From: Tritrichomonas musculus
Taxonomy: Eukaryota > Parabasalia > Tritrichomonadida > Tritrichomonadidae
Assembly: GCA_039105265.1 (NCBI GenBank)
Contig: JAPFFF010000007.1
Span: 5,828,001-5,892,000, forward strand
DNA: 64,000 bases
Reading direction: 5' to 3'
Shown: positions 12,501 to 20,570 of the stretch, piece by piece
How positions within the stretch are numbered: position 1 is the stretch's first letter
Layout of the letters: the number at the start of each line of letters is the position of its first letter
Notes under the pieces: generated by a model
What the model saw: the letters and a program-made list of their open reading frames with translations, nothing else
Database searches by the model: none
Told to the model about the DNA's origin: nothing
Translations under genes and position numbers: made by a program

Positions 12501-15500
12501 AAGAATTTCAATTTCATTAATGATTTCTAGATTCTTTTTTTCAAGATCAATAATTTCTTTCTCATGTTTTTCATTTGTTTGTTCAAGTAATGTGACTTCT
12601 TCTGATAGATTCTGAATTTGTTGTTGCTGAAATTCATTTTCTTTTTGCTTTTCCAAAAGATTCGTTTCAATTTCTTCCTTCTTAGCTTGAAGTCCTTGAA
12701 TTTGTTTCTGTTGATACTTGTTTTCTTGTGTTTTTGTTTCAATTTCCTTTGTCTGTGACAAAACTTCTTGATTTTTGATTTCAGCTTCTTTAACAAGTTC
12801 TTGATTTCGCTGTTTTTGTGATTCAATTTCTTTCTCTTGTTCTTCAAGCTTTTGTTCAAGTTGTTCCTTTGTTGAGCTCAGTTCTGCCATTTGTCGTTCA
12901 ATAGAGGCAACTTTTTCATTGAGTTCTTCGATTTTGTTCTGTTTGTTTTCATTCTCTTGCCGCTCAATAGAAAGATCTTTTTCAAGTTCTTCTTTCTGAT
13001 CTTGAACTTCTTTCATTTTTTCAGCATGTTCGTTTACTTTTGCTTCTGTTTCTAGTTCTTTTTCATTCAGTTGAATGTCGCGTGTTTGAATTTCTTGAAG
13101 TGAATTTTCAAGTTCTTTTTCTCTTTCTGTGAGACTTTGTTCGAGTTCGTCTTTCTTTAATGAAAGTTGAGACTTTTCATCTTCGAGTGAAGAAATTTGT
13201 TGTCTATGACTTTCATTTTCTGTCAAAAGTTCATTGTTCTTCAATTGGATTTCTTCCTTTTCTTGTTCAAGAGATGAAATTTGCTCTTTTAGAGCTGATA
13301 TTTCAATTGAAAGATTTTCTTTTTCTTTATCTTTCTCAAGCACATTTTGCTCAAGTTCTTCATTTTGTGATTTGAGTGTTGAAATGAGAGTTTTCTGATT
13401 TGAAACTTCATCATTAAGTTCTTGATTTTGTTGTTTCATTGTATCACTTTCCTTCTCTAGCTCAGAAAGTTTTTGTTCAAGTTCATCTTTATTCGAAACG
13501 AGCTCTGCTTTTTGCTGTTCGAGATTTGATATTTGCTGATTCTTGTTCTCAGCATCTGAAACATAATTTTTGATTTGATTTTGTTGATCTTCAATTTCTT
13601 TTTCTCTTTCGGAAAGATTCTGTTCTAGTTCTGAAATCTGTTCTTTATTGAATTCAGCTTCTTGAATGAGATTTTCAATTTGCTGTTTTGAATCAAGAAT
13701 TTCTTTTTCTCTTTCTTCAATTATGTGTTCGTATTCATCATTCTTGGATTTCAGTCCTGCTTTCTCTGCTTCAAGAGAGGAATTTTGTTCGATTTTGTTA
13801 GAGATTTCATCTGAAAGATCTTGTTTTTCTTTTTCTAGCTCTTCTTTATTGTGTTCGAGATCATTAATTCTGCTTTGTTTGGTTTCGTTTTCTTGTTTTT
13901 GTGTTTCAATTTCCTTCTCAAGTTCTTCGATTTTTTGTTCGAGTTCGTTTTTCTTGTTTAAAATATCTTCTTCAAGATTTGAAATTTGCTGTTTCTTACT
14001 CGAAATATCGTCTCTTAATTCTTCAATTTGTTGTTTTTGTGCTTCAAGTTCTTTCTCTTTTTCTGTTACATTTTTGACAAGTTCATCTTTCTCAGAAACA
14101 ATTTCTGTTTTTTCTTGTTTCATGTTTTCAACTTCATGATTGAGGCTTTCTTTATCTTTATTTAGAGACTCAATTTGCTCGTTCTTGTTTTCAATTTCTG
14201 ATGCAAGTTTGTTGGTTTGATCTTCAAGATTTTGAATTTGGAGCTCCCTTTCTTTAAGATTTGTTTCGTGTAATAAGAGTTCTTGTTTATTATTTTCGAC
14301 TTCTTCAAAAAATTCTTGATTTCGTTGTTGAAGAGAGGCAATTTCTTTCTCTTTTTCTTCAAGTTTTGCCTTAATTTCTTGAATGTTTTGTTGTTGGGTT
14401 TCATTCTGTTGCCTTTGAGATTCAATTTGATTTTCTTTTTCTGAAAGATTCTGTTCAAGTTCTTCTTTCATTGATTTAATTTCGTTCTTCTCTTGCTCAA
14501 GCTGAGAAATCTGTTGTTTTTGGCTTTCAATTTCGTTCTCTTTTTCAATGAGATTTTGTTCAAGAACTGAAATTTGTTCTTTCTTGTTTTCCATTTCTTT
14601 TGAAATTTCATTGACTTGTTGTTGATTTGCTTCTTTTTCTTTCTCTTTTTCTGAAAGATTTTGTTCAAGTTTCTCTTTCATTATATTTAATTCTGATTTT
14701 TCTTGTTCAAGAGTTGAAATTTGTTGTTTATTATTTGAAATCTCATCTGAAAGTTCGCTGATTCTTTGTTGTTGATTTTCATTTTCTCGCTGTTGGTTTT
14801 CAAGTTGATTATTCAGCTCTAAAACTGTGTTTTCAAGTTCTTCTTTTATTGAATTTACTTCGTTCTTTTCCTCTTCAAGCTGAGAAATCTGTTGTTTCTT
14901 GCTTTCAATCTCAATTGAAAGTTCATTATTTTGCTTTTTTTGTTTTTCAACTTCGTTCTCTTTTTCTATTTTATTTTTTTCTAGCGATAAAATTTTATCT
15001 TTTTTTGTTGATGATTCTTGTTTTTGTGACTCAATTTCTTTCTCTTTGTCTGATAGATTTTTTTCAAGTTCAGATTTTTCATTTTCAAGATTTGAAATTT
15101 GTTCATTTTTAGATAAAACTTCACTAGAAAGTTCTTGAATTTCTCTCTGTTTTCTTTCATCTTCTTGTTTATGTGTTTCAATTTCTTTCTCCTTTTCAAT
15201 TAAATTGTTTTCAAGCTCAACTTTTTCTCTTTCAAGATTTGAAATTTGTTCTTTTTTGTTAGAAATTTCATCAGTTTGAATTTGAAGTTGATTTGTCAAT
15301 TCTTCAATTTTTTGTTCAAGCTCTGTTTTTGTTTTATTAAGTTCATCAATTTGCCGTGTTTGTGTGGCTTTCATGTTTTCCTTTTCTAATGTTTGGTCAT
15401 TCATTTGGATTTCTCTTGTTTGTATTTCTTGCTTCTGTGTTTCAATTTCTTTTTCACGATCAGAAAGATTGTGCTCAAGCTCTGTCTTCTGCTGTTCGAG

Positions 15501-18500
15501 TAATGAAACTTGTTGGTTTTTGTTTGCAACTTCATTGGTGAGTTCTTCTTTTGTGGTTTCAAGTTCTTGGATTCTTTGTTGATGTTCTTCATCTTGTTGC
15601 TTTAAATTCTCAATTTCATTCTCTCTTGAGGAAAGATTTTGTTCAAGTTCTTCTTTCGCTTTTTCAATTGATGAAATTTGTATGTTTTTGTTTTCAACTT
15701 CACTAGTGAGCTCGTTAATTTGTTGTCTGTTTGTTTCTATTTCTTTCTCTCTTTCTGCAAGATTTTGTTCAAGTTCTTCTTTCTTCAAGTTCATTTCTTC
15801 TTTAGTTTGTTCAAGAGATGAAATCTCTCCTTTCTTCTTTTCTATTTCATTTGAAAGTTCTTGATTTTGTTGTTTTGTTGCTTCTATTTCTTTCTCTTTT
15901 TCTGTGAGATTTTGTTCGAGTTCTTCTTTCGCTTTTATAATTGATGAAATTTGTATGTTTTTGTTTTCAACTTCATTAGTGAGTTCGTCAATTTGTTGTC
16001 TGTTTGTTTCTATTTCTTTTTCTCTTTCTGTGAGATTTCGTTCAAGTTCTTCCTTCTTCAAGTTCATTTCTTCTTTAGTTTGTTCAAGAGATGAAATTTC
16101 TTCTTTTTTCATTTCTATTTCATTTGAAAGTTCTTGATTCTGTTGTTTTGCTGTTTCTATTTCTTTCTGTCTTTCTGTGAGATTTTGTTCAATCTCTGAT
16201 TTTTGTTGTTCAAGTGATGAGATTTGTTGTTTATTGTCTTCAATATCTGACAAAAGTTTTGCATTTTTAATTTCTAGTTCTTGAATTTGTTGCTTTTGTG
16301 ATTCATTTTCATTCTCTTTTTGAGAAAGACGATGTTCAAGTTCATCTTTCTTTGTTGCAACTTCTGTTTTTTCTTGTTCAAGTCTATTAATATCTTTTGA
16401 AAGTTCTTCTTTTTCTTGTTTCTGTATTTCAATTTCTTTTTCTCTTTCCGATAAATTTTGTTCGAGTTCTTCTTTCTTTGTATTAATTTGTATCTTTTCT
16501 TGTTCGAGAGATGAAATCGCTTGTTTATTATTTTCGATCTCTGTTAAAAGTTCAGAGTTTTTGTTTTCAAGTTCGGTGATTTTAGATTGTTTTGTTTCGT
16601 TCTCTTGTTTTTCATGTAAGATTTCGTTCTCATGTTCTGATACCTTTGTCAATAGTTCATCTTTCTTAGATGAAAGTTCTGTCTTTTCTTGTTCAAGAAT
16701 TGAAATTTTTTCTTTCTTGTTTTCAACTTCATTTGAAAGATCTTGAAGTTTCTGTTCAATTTCATCCTTCTTTTGAACAAGTTCAACCTTTTCTTGTTCA
16801 AGAGAAGAAATTTGAAGCTTTTTGTTTTCATTGTCTTCAGAAAGTTCTTGATTTTTCAGTTTCTGAATTTGAACTTCTTTTTCCTTTTCTTCTAAACATT
16901 TCTCAAGTTCATCTTTCTTCGTAACCAATTCTGCATTTTGTTGTTCAATGATTCCTTTATCATTAGAAAGTTCTTGATTTTGTTGCTTTTGTATTTCAAG
17001 TTTTTGCTCAAGTTCATCGATTTGCTGTGTCTGTGAATTTTTAATGTTTTCTTGCTCTTGAGCTTGATCATTCAATTGGATTTCACGCGTCTGAATCACT
17101 TGAAGTGAATTTTCAAGCTTGTTTTCGAGTTCTTGAATTTGTTGCTTCTGAGTTTCAGATTCTTTTTCTCGCTCTGAAAGAGTCTGTTCAAGATCAGATT
17201 TCATCAAATTAAGTTCGGATTGCTTCTCTTCAAGAGATGAAATTTGTTGGTTCTTATTCGAAACTTCATCTGTGAGTGAATGAATCTGCTCTTGTAGGCT
17301 TTCAATTTCTTTCTCTTTTTCTGAAAGGTTTCGTTCAAGTTCTTCCTTCTTCGTCAAAATTTCTGATTTTTCTTGCTCGAGTGATAAAATTTCTTGTTTT
17401 TTGTTTTCAATTTCGTTTGATAATTCTTGATTTTGTTGTTGTTTCGTTTCAATTTCTTTATCTTTTTCTTCGATTGTGCGTTCAAGTTCTTCTTTCTTCA
17501 TTAAAATTTCTGATTTTTCTTGTTCAATTGATGAAATGTGTTGTTTTTTGTTCTCAATTTCGTTTGATAATTCTTGATTTTGTTGTTGTTTCACATGGAT
17601 TTCTTTATTTTTTTCTTCAATTGAGTGTTCAAGTTCTTCTTTTCTTGAATTAATTTCTAATTTTTCTTGTTCTAATTTAGAAATTTGTTGATTTTTGTTC
17701 TCAATTTCGTTTGATAATTCTTGATTTTGCTGTTGTTTCATATGGATTTCTTTATCTTTTTCTTCGATTGTGCGTTCAAGTTCTTCTTTCTTCATTAAAA
17801 TTTCTGATTTTTCTTGTTCAATTGATGAAATGTGTTGTTTTTTACTTTCAATTTCGTTTAATAACTCTTGATTTTGTTTTTGTCTCGTTTCGTTTTCTTG
17901 TTTTCGCATTTCCATTTCTTTCTCTCTTTCTTCAATTGCGTTTTCTAGTTCCTCTTTCTTTGATAAGATCTCTGCCATTTCTTGTTTTGAGTTTGACATC
18001 TCTTTCTCATATTCTGAAATGCTTTGCTCAAGTTCATCTTTCTTTGATAAAAGATTTGAAATTTCTTGTTTTTTATTCTCAATTTCGTTTGATAATTCTT
18101 GATTTTGTTGTTGTTTCGTTTCAATTTCTTTATCTTTTTCTTCGATTGTGTGTTCAAGTTCTTCTTTTCTTGAATTAATTTCTAATTTTTCTTGTTCTAA
18201 TTTAGAAATTTGTTGTTTTTTGTTCTCAATTTCGTTTGATAATTCTTGATTTTGCTGCTGTTTCGTTTCAATTTCTTTATCTTTTTCTTCGATTGTGTGT
18301 TCAAGTTCTTCTTTTCTGGAATTAATTTCTAATTTTTCTTGTTCTAATTTATAAATATGTTGGTTTTTACTTGTAATTTCGTTTGATAATTCTTGATTTT
18401 GCTGTTGTTTTGTTTCGTTTTCTTGTTTTTGCTTTTCAATTTCTTTCTCCTTTATGTTAATTGTGTTTTCAAGTTCTTCTTTCAATGCCCAAAGTTCTGC

Positions 18501-20570
18501 TTTTTCTTGCTCGAGAGATGAAATTTGTTTATTTTTACTTTCAACGTCAAGAGCGAGATTTTCATTTTCTTTAGAAAGCGAATCAATTTGTTTCTTCTGC
18601 AGTTCATTAATTTGATTCGATTCGATTAATTTATTTTCATTTTCAAGATTCAAATTCCGATCATTTTCGGCCTTTTTCAACAAATTTGATTCCAATTCAG
18701 ACAATTTCAAATTTTTCAATTCATTTTCACGTTCCAATTCATTAATTTTCATAGACAAATCATTGTTCAATTTCTGAGAATTTAAATTAATTTCATTCAC
18801 TGAATTAAATTCATCTTCCAAATGTTTGAATTTACTTTTCATGTTGTCAATTTCGAATTTAAATTCGTTGTTTTCTCTTGTTGAATCAGCCAAATTAATT
18901 TGGCAATTTTCGAGCTCTTTTTTATATTGATTTGCCTTTGAAGTCAAGAAAGAAATACGTTTATTTAAAGGAGCTTCAATGGACTGTAATTTTTCTTTCA
19001 ATTTATTAACTTCGTTTGTTAATTCAATCACTCTCAATTTGTCATCAATTTTATTTTTATCTTTCGGTTTGACTGAATTTTTCAATAGTCTATTTTCTTC
19101 TTTTAAAACTTCATTAACATTCTTTAATTCGGAGATTTCAATAGCTTTGTCACCAATAATTCTATTTGATTCATCCAACTTTTTGTGAAGAATTTTTATT
19201 TCCTTTGAAAAAGTGGAAGTTTTTGAAGCTAATTGTGACAATTCTTCTTTGATACTCTCCTCTAAAATAATGTTTTTCTTTTCAAGAAGACTTTCTAGCT
19301 TTGATGAATAAATTCGGCACGTTTCATACTTATTTTGCATTGATTGAGAAATATTTTCAGATTTAGTCAGCTTTTCTTTTAATTCTTGATTTTCTTTCTC
19401 TTGGTTACTACAACGTCGCTTTAATTCAGCCATCACGGCGCTGTTTGGTGCCGTTTTTTGTTGCATCATTTGGGCATCTGAATATACTTTCATCTTAGCA
19501 ATTTTATTAACAGCTGATTCAAGATAAGAAACACGTAAAGAAGGATCCGTTATTTTGGAAGAATCTTCAAGAATTTGTTTGGTTATTATTGAATTATCAA
19601 TTCTTTCAATATGAACAAGAATGGAGATTCTTTCAATCAGATCATCTAATTTCATTTTTGTGGGCCAATTTTGATCTATTTTACCATTGTCAAGGGTATT
19701 TAAAAGATGATCGATTTCATACAATTTATCATTGATATAAAAATCCATTTCTATTTCACTATCGAATTCTTTTTGGATTGTTTTCTCACCTTTTAATTCA
19801 GTAATTCGTTTTGTGTGAAATTGAATGGCATCATCTACTGTTAAATAACAATTAGTAGAATCTGTAAAAAGCTTTTGATAACTATTTTTGGATGATGTAA
19901 AAAGTTCTTCTTGAAGTTCATATATTTGTTTCTGTTGGCATTCAATTTCCTTTTTCATTTGATTAATCCAATCAATATTTCGTTCATATGTATATGCAAA
20001 AAAATTAACTTTTGTTAGCAGAAATTGAATTTTGTCTGAACTATGCTCAAATTTTTGTAATTCATTTTCAATTTTTAATGTTTCATTTGGCATGTTGCTA
20101 GTTGGGATTTCAACAAGTGGAGGCAATTCTGCTATCCGTCGATGGATATCCATCAATCGTCCTTCTATTGTTAAATTTCCTCTAAATTCGGATTTTTCTA
20201 GTGTAGATAAAAGACGATCAATATTTTCGAGACTCTTTTTGACAAATTTTAAACGATATTCCGTATTAGCAAATAATTCTGGTGAAAAATTTTCTATTGA
20301 TTCGGAAATATCATGATCATTTGTTTGATTAATTAAATCATTATATAAAATTTCTTTCATGTTAACAATTGTTTTGGCAAGAGATTTAAATGATTGATTT
20401 TCCATGTTGTTAATGGTCGATTTCCACATTTCTGGTAAAATTGTATGATTAATGATTTTTTTAATTTGAGATATATAATTTTCAATTTCTTTCACAGCTA
20501 ATTGATTTAAATTATGTTCATCCTGATTTGTGGAATTGGTAGCTGAAAGTGATTGAGTGGTAAAACTCAT
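3555..20570 (-). CDS. Giant repetitive coiled-coil protein (5,671 aa)
   Basis: A single uninterrupted 17-kb frame covering over a quarter of the window. Residues 1 to about 640 are non-repetitive helical and coiled-coil sequence. Residues about 670-4760 are repeats rich in Glu, Lys, Gln, Asn, Leu and Ile, with phrases such as KKDELEQNLAEREKEIE and NEISNLEQEKTEL. The main unit is 49 residues (seven heptads), with 42-residue variants. Residues about 4760-5671 are coiled coil without the regular repeat. I see no signal peptide, transmembrane helix or enzymatic motif. Fully helical, it would be about 0.8 micrometre long and roughly 0.65 MDa (my arithmetic). Trichomonad genomes hold many such proteins, often labelled 'viral A-type inclusion protein-like' because of low-complexity coiled coil. 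That label implies no viral origin, and a cytoskeletal, Golgi-tether or centrosomal scaffold is more plausible. Many antisense frames across the gene are shadows of its biased codons. Confidence 0.9.
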   Translation of the reverse strand: MSFTTQSLSATNSTNQDEHNLNQLAVKEIENYISQIKKIINHTILPEMWKSTINNMENQSFKSLAKTIVNMKEILYNDLINQTNDHDISESIENFSPELFANTEYRLKFVKKSLENIDRLLSTLEKSEFRGNLTIEGRLMDIHRRIAELPPLVEIPTSNMPNETLKIENELQKFEHSSDKIQFLLTKVNFFAYTYERNIDWINQMKKEIECQQKQIYELQEELFTSSKNSYQKLFTDSTNCYLTVDDAIQFHTKRITELKGEKTIQKEFDSEIEMDFYINDKLYEIDHLLNTLDNGKIDQNWPTKMKLDDLIERISILVHIERIDNSIITKQILEDSSKITDPSLRVSYLESAVNKIAKMKVYSDAQMMQQKTAPNSAVMAELKRRCSNQEKENQELKEKLTKSENISQSMQNKYETCRIYSSKLESLLEKKNIILEESIKEELSQLASKTSTFSKEIKILHKKLDESNRIIGDKAIEISELKNVNEVLKEENRLLKNSVKPKDKNKIDDKLRVIELTNEVNKLKEKLQSIEAPLNKRISFLTSKANQYKKELENCQINLADSTRENNEFKFEIDNMKSKFKHLEDEFNSVNEINLNSQKLNNDLSMKINELERENELKNLKLSELESNLLKKAENDRNLNLENENKLIESNQINELQKKQIDSLSKENENLALDVESKNKQISSLEQEKAELWALKEELENTINIKEKEIEKQKQENETKQQQNQELSNEITSKNQHIYKLEQEKLEINSRKEELEHTIEEKDKEIETKQQQNQELSNEIENKKQQISKLEQEKLEINSRKEELEHTIEEKDKEIETKQQQNQELSNEIENKKQEISNLLSKKDELEQSISEYEKEMSNSKQEMAEILSKKEELENAIEEREKEMEMRKQENETRQKQNQELLNEIESKKQHISSIEQEKSEILMKKEELERTIEEKDKEIHMKQQQNQELSNEIENKNQQISKLEQEKLEINSRKEELEHSIEEKNKEIHVKQQQNQELSNEIENKKQHISSIEQEKSEILMKKEELERTIEEKDKEIETKQQQNQELSNEIENKKQEILSLEQEKSEILTKKEELERNLSEKEKEIESLQEQIHSLTDEVSNKNQQISSLEEKQSELNLMKSDLEQTLSEREKESETQKQQIQELENKLENSLQVIQTREIQLNDQAQEQENIKNSQTQQIDELEQKLEIQKQQNQELSNDKGIIEQQNAELVTKKDELEKCLEEKEKEVQIQKLKNQELSEDNENKKLQISSLEQEKVELVQKKDEIEQKLQDLSNEVENKKEKISILEQEKTELSSKKDELLTKVSEHENEILHEKQENETKQSKITELENKNSELLTEIENNKQAISSLEQEKIQINTKKEELEQNLSEREKEIEIQKQEKEELSKDINRLEQEKTEVATKKDELEHRLSQKENENESQKQQIQELEIKNAKLLSDIEDNKQQISSLEQQKSEIEQNLTERQKEIETAKQQNQELSNEIEMKKEEISSLEQTKEEMNLKKEELERNLTEREKEIETNRQQIDELTNEVENKNIQISSIIKAKEELEQNLTEKEKEIEATKQQNQELSNEIEKKKGEISSLEQTKEEMNLKKEELEQNLAEREKEIETNRQQINELTSEVENKNIQISSIEKAKEELEQNLSSRENEIENLKQQDEEHQQRIQELETTKEELTNEVANKNQQVSLLEQQKTELEHNLSDREKEIETQKQEIQTREIQMNDQTLEKENMKATQTRQIDELNKTKTELEQKIEELTNQLQIQTDEISNKKEQISNLEREKVELENNLIEKEKEIETHKQEDERKQREIQELSSEVLSKNEQISNLENEKSELEKNLSDKEKEIESQKQESSTKKDKILSLEKNKIEKENEVEKQKKQNNELSIEIESKKQQISQLEEEKNEVNSIKEELENTVLELNNQLENQQRENENQQQRISELSDEISNNKQQISTLEQEKSELNIMKEKLEQNLSEKEKEKEANQQQVNEISKEMENKKEQISVLEQNLIEKENEIESQKQQISQLEQEKNEIKSMKEELEQNLSEKENQIESQRQQNETQQQNIQEIKAKLEEKEKEIASLQQRNQEFFEEVENNKQELLLHETNLKERELQIQNLEDQTNKLASEIENKNEQIESLNKDKESLNHEVENMKQEKTEIVSEKDELVKNVTEKEKELEAQKQQIEELRDDISSKKQQISNLEEDILNKKNELEQKIEELEKEIETQKQENETKQSRINDLEHNKEELEKEKQDLSDEISNKIEQNSSLEAEKAGLKSKNDEYEHIIEEREKEILDSKQQIENLIQEAEFNKEQISELEQNLSEREKEIEDQQNQIKNYVSDAENKNQQISNLEQQKAELVSNKDELEQKLSELEKESDTMKQQNQELNDEVSNQKTLISTLKSQNEELEQNVLEKDKEKENLSIEISALKEQISSLEQEKEEIQLKNNELLTENESHRQQISSLEDEKSQLSLKKDELEQSLTEREKELENSLQEIQTRDIQLNEKELETEAKVNEHAEKMKEVQDQKEELEKDLSIERQENENKQNKIEELNEKVASIERQMAELSSTKEQLEQKLEEQEKEIESQKQRNQELVKEAEIKNQEVLSQTKEIETKTQENKYQQKQIQGLQAKKEEIETNLLEKQKENEFQQQQIQNLSEEVTLLEQTNEKHEKEIIDLEKKNLEIINEIEILGQEKTELSSKKEELLAKVSEQEKEILHEKQENEMKQSKITELEIKNNELLTETENHIQIISEFTKNKAELEQNLKEREKEIETQKQEKAELSVKISRLEEEKAEVNKKKEELEQNLNEREKEIENKKQEKEELSNEISKLEEEKGELEQNLNERENEIENQKQEKDELSNEISRLEEEKTEINKKKEEFEQKLIEQEKEIEIHKQQNESNQAHIQELESHNNELNNSLKETQDKLQNVTQMNEEQTSKIQEIEHNLANIQNELEDSQKQASEANRLSEEKELLIDELRQKNEEDKQQIEELSRMKEELIQEVEDKKAEIQTRDIQINEKEQENAKSNTIFEEKMNEMQKEKDDLHQKITEIEQEKTQINTKKEELENTVLELNNQLENQQRENENQQQRISELSDEISNNKQQISTLEQEKSELNTMKEKLEQSLSEKEKEKEANQQQINEISKEMENKKERISVLEQNLIEKENEIESQKQQISQLEQEKNKINLTKEELEQNLSEKENQIESQKQQNETQQQNIQEIEAKLVEKEKEIASLQQRNQEFIEEIKSKEEQKTELASIKAELEKKVDSQEKEIESKEQSIKDLSQEVDNKKQELSSQETNLKERELQIQNLEDQTNKLASEIENKNQRIESLNKDKESLNHEVENKNQRIESLNKDKESLSQEVENMKQEISTLEEAKKEISTKKTELEHKIEELDKEIDTRKQENETQQNRVNELEHDKEELNKEVSAKEEEITSLSSQREKLQQSLSENEKEYETQLSNLKLKNEELEHINENHEQKNQELSESILNLNEQLTNLEQEKAELKSLKEELENKVEEREKELETEKQQSEKQQNQIQELTSEISNKQEQISSLEKHQNELEQNLSEMTRELDIQKQQNEELNQVVDSKINLISSLEQSLELSNLEVKTRSIQLEEKTHEEEAKEAEHNQKLNELENTIEEKEKEIESQIHENENKQQQIDKLNQEAENKNSVISSLEQNLAEREKNVETQKQQIIELNQKVADQEEQMSSLNKLKEKLEQTVDSQKKTHQQKVQELTNKISIQEEKISLLERQKTDLNKKKEELEQTITEREKEIENQKLQNLELEIKTNEIKDQISSLEDQRNKLENSLDEKTKELELERQQTSELNLEISKKKEKISSLEQNLDEKQKEVESQKQKNESNQQRIQNLADEVSNNKQQISNLEQDKSELNTKKEELENLISEQTKEIEANHQKINNLEKQKADLEQTLDERNKEITSHKQHNEELSTELSNKKGEISILEQNKSELNTKKEELEKTVEKQTKEIETNQQTINNLEKQKADLEQTLDERNKEITSHKQQNEELSTELSNKKGEILILEQQKNALEKAVEEQVKENETKQQQNQELNDDIANKKEQIQSLEKAKSELISQNNQLEKTIEENDKEIESQKQRIKDLEENLENSQKEIQTRDNQLTEKAQEISTITAEKTELGQKLSEKEKENEANIRTINELSSDLSNKKQEISVLKEEKFELLTTKENLENTIDERDKEIESQKQQIKDLNSNLKNSQELIQTRDNQLNEKAQEISTITAEKTELGHKLSEKEKENEANIRIVNELSSDLSNKKQEISVLEEEKSELLTTKENLENTVDERDKEIESQKQESANLRDAISNLEQQKAELTSMKEELEQRLDAEEKENEANKQQIQELTEEVAKHEDTIEEREKEIEELERIKSDLSAQNNQLEKNISEKEKEIETNQQQIQELTEKVTKHEQIAEEKEQEIESQKRQIEELNQSVSDCKEQISSLENTVGEREKEIETKQLEIKELEQVKSDLSDQKNQLDESLARKEKEIEMKQQQVKELEGNLEFSKQEIQTRDIQLNEKLQEISNLEQEKTELTTKKEELEQNWAEREKEIEAQKQQNEELTIEIANKKNEISNLEQEKTELATKKDELEQNISEITKEKEAQKQQNEELSIEIANKKNEISNLEQEKTELTTKKDELEQNLAEREKEIETQKQQNEELTIEIANKKNEISNLEQEKTELATKKDELEANLTEIIKEKEAQKQESAKKKQQIEELEHKLEDSLQEIQTREVQLNSQAQEQESMKAAQTQQIEEFNKNKTELEQTIEELKNQLENQTNQNQELSVQIQKIEQNVIEKVEHIQKIEQKNIELEQEVTNAKKEISEIQEIKEKGDKTIQANKSSMANQAQHIFKLEQSIEEYNKKNQSQLNKIEELQKQIDQLTSEKEEKSIKSNESDNLIDNTQRNIKEKQKQSQKLHSTRKQNTPKERQYKLENNYNNEDHIQTNNLIQEDELQEKDKYANNLHKNLQIPSNLIKTREINLDEFDDQITNKISSDYSQKVQRRKDCKKSHKNSSSKNILKGIQKHINEGGAKDLDREDLNQSIQNVIIEIDDKNKMIDQLRQDIDTLKAEIQEKNEIIKDLNQNIENTILELEDKSKQMKEQSKIIKEKNKMLKIINKEKEERIEIINDLNSNIENIFFELEEKSLTIKNLNSTINKLKQELQKVNNDCDQLKDNLSKKEIEKSIELSDQINTEKQKNAELQIYNESLTKQNKETNEQLTRKSNEITDLTNKVNQSKSNIISLSTKIKKLEKQKEELKTNLQQITKENEEMKKTIDQQKNEILKKSNQITNQTKSLENSSKKERELENRNKYLIQVNNELADRCNFLVKEKDDIEAKLNESIKTEKKNAATDPKIDDWNKQVESLKTTEKKLKDQNSILMNQLNEKSSKIIEMKSAYEQQINELQTKLSKEKTIRKSVIVKYKKNDQKIQLLTEKLKREEDMNISKSAEVSLLVHQLDDSTQRNDKKSSEILKLKDENKKLNSINNELIQKIEYLSNKKSDELLISSTLEEHELSDSINEIMPKQIEKKENAALVEEELNQMRSLLSEKDKQIKEKNLLLLKRDQLISDKEKQIKQINEENKILQNNLNENTKYLNNTIQNLKESIETIKEQLFSSKKEKTKLETQVSSLNNEVISLRSELDSSKLEIPNH
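6337..6950 (-). repeat. 147-bp tandem repeat array inside the giant gene
   Basis: Four successive copies of a 147-bp unit. The word CTTGCTCAAG (plus-strand reading) recurs at 6482, 6629, 6776 and 6923, each exactly 147 bases apart. Each unit encodes 49 residues, or seven coiled-coil heptads. The copies differ at only a few positions, so they are recent compared with the rest of the gene. They encode roughly residues 4540-4745. Confidence 0.9.
7621..8190 (-). repeat. 315-bp internal duplication in the giant gene
   Basis: A block starting near 7621 (TTCTGTGATTCAATTTC) recurs near 7936, a 315-base step. That is 105 codons, or fifteen heptads. The two copies are almost the same over about 250 bp, including the rarer sequence around GTTTTCTAGGTTTTC. 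This is local unequal duplication that keeps both the reading frame and the heptad register. Confidence 0.85.
10851..11389 (-). repeat. Segmental duplication, copy A (partner 14310-14848)
   Basis: About 540 bp nearly identical to 14310-14848 at a constant offset of 3,459 bases (1,153 codons) with no gaps. Matching anchors are AAATTCTTGATTTCG at 10851 and 14310, and AAAACTGTG at 11362 and 14821. A second matching block upstream (TTCTGATGCA at 10611 and 14196) is offset by 3,585 bases. The difference is exactly 126 bases, one 42-residue unit. Confidence 0.85.
14310..14848 (-). repeat. Segmental duplication, copy B (partner 10851-11389)
   Basis: Partner of the block at 10851-11389 within the giant coiled-coil gene. 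Differences are scattered single bases. The duplication is longer-range than the neighbouring 147-bp steps and implies a copied block of over a kilobase that was later altered by gain or loss of whole repeat units. Confidence 0.85.
17380..18420 (-). repeat. Second 147-bp tandem array in the giant gene
   Basis: The word TTCGTTTGAT recurs at 17412, 17559 and 17706, exactly 147 bases apart, with further copies up to about 18400. The units encode 49-residue repeats ending in NQELSNEIENKKQ-like sequence, near residues 720-1060. This array shares consensus with the 6337-6950 array but has its own base differences, so each array was homogenised locally. Confidence 0.85.

Noticed and set aside
4841-20316. 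Dozens of open frames antisense to or out of frame with the giant coiled-coil gene, some over 100 codons and rich in Ser and Phe or Leu.
   Set aside because: They are produced by the repetitive GAA/AAA/CAA codon pattern of the real gene and show repeat-mirrored composition only.
3555-20570. Viral origin for the giant gene, suggested by the common 'viral A-type inclusion protein' label.
   Set aside because: Similarity of that kind comes from shared coiled-coil composition. No viral hallmark is present.
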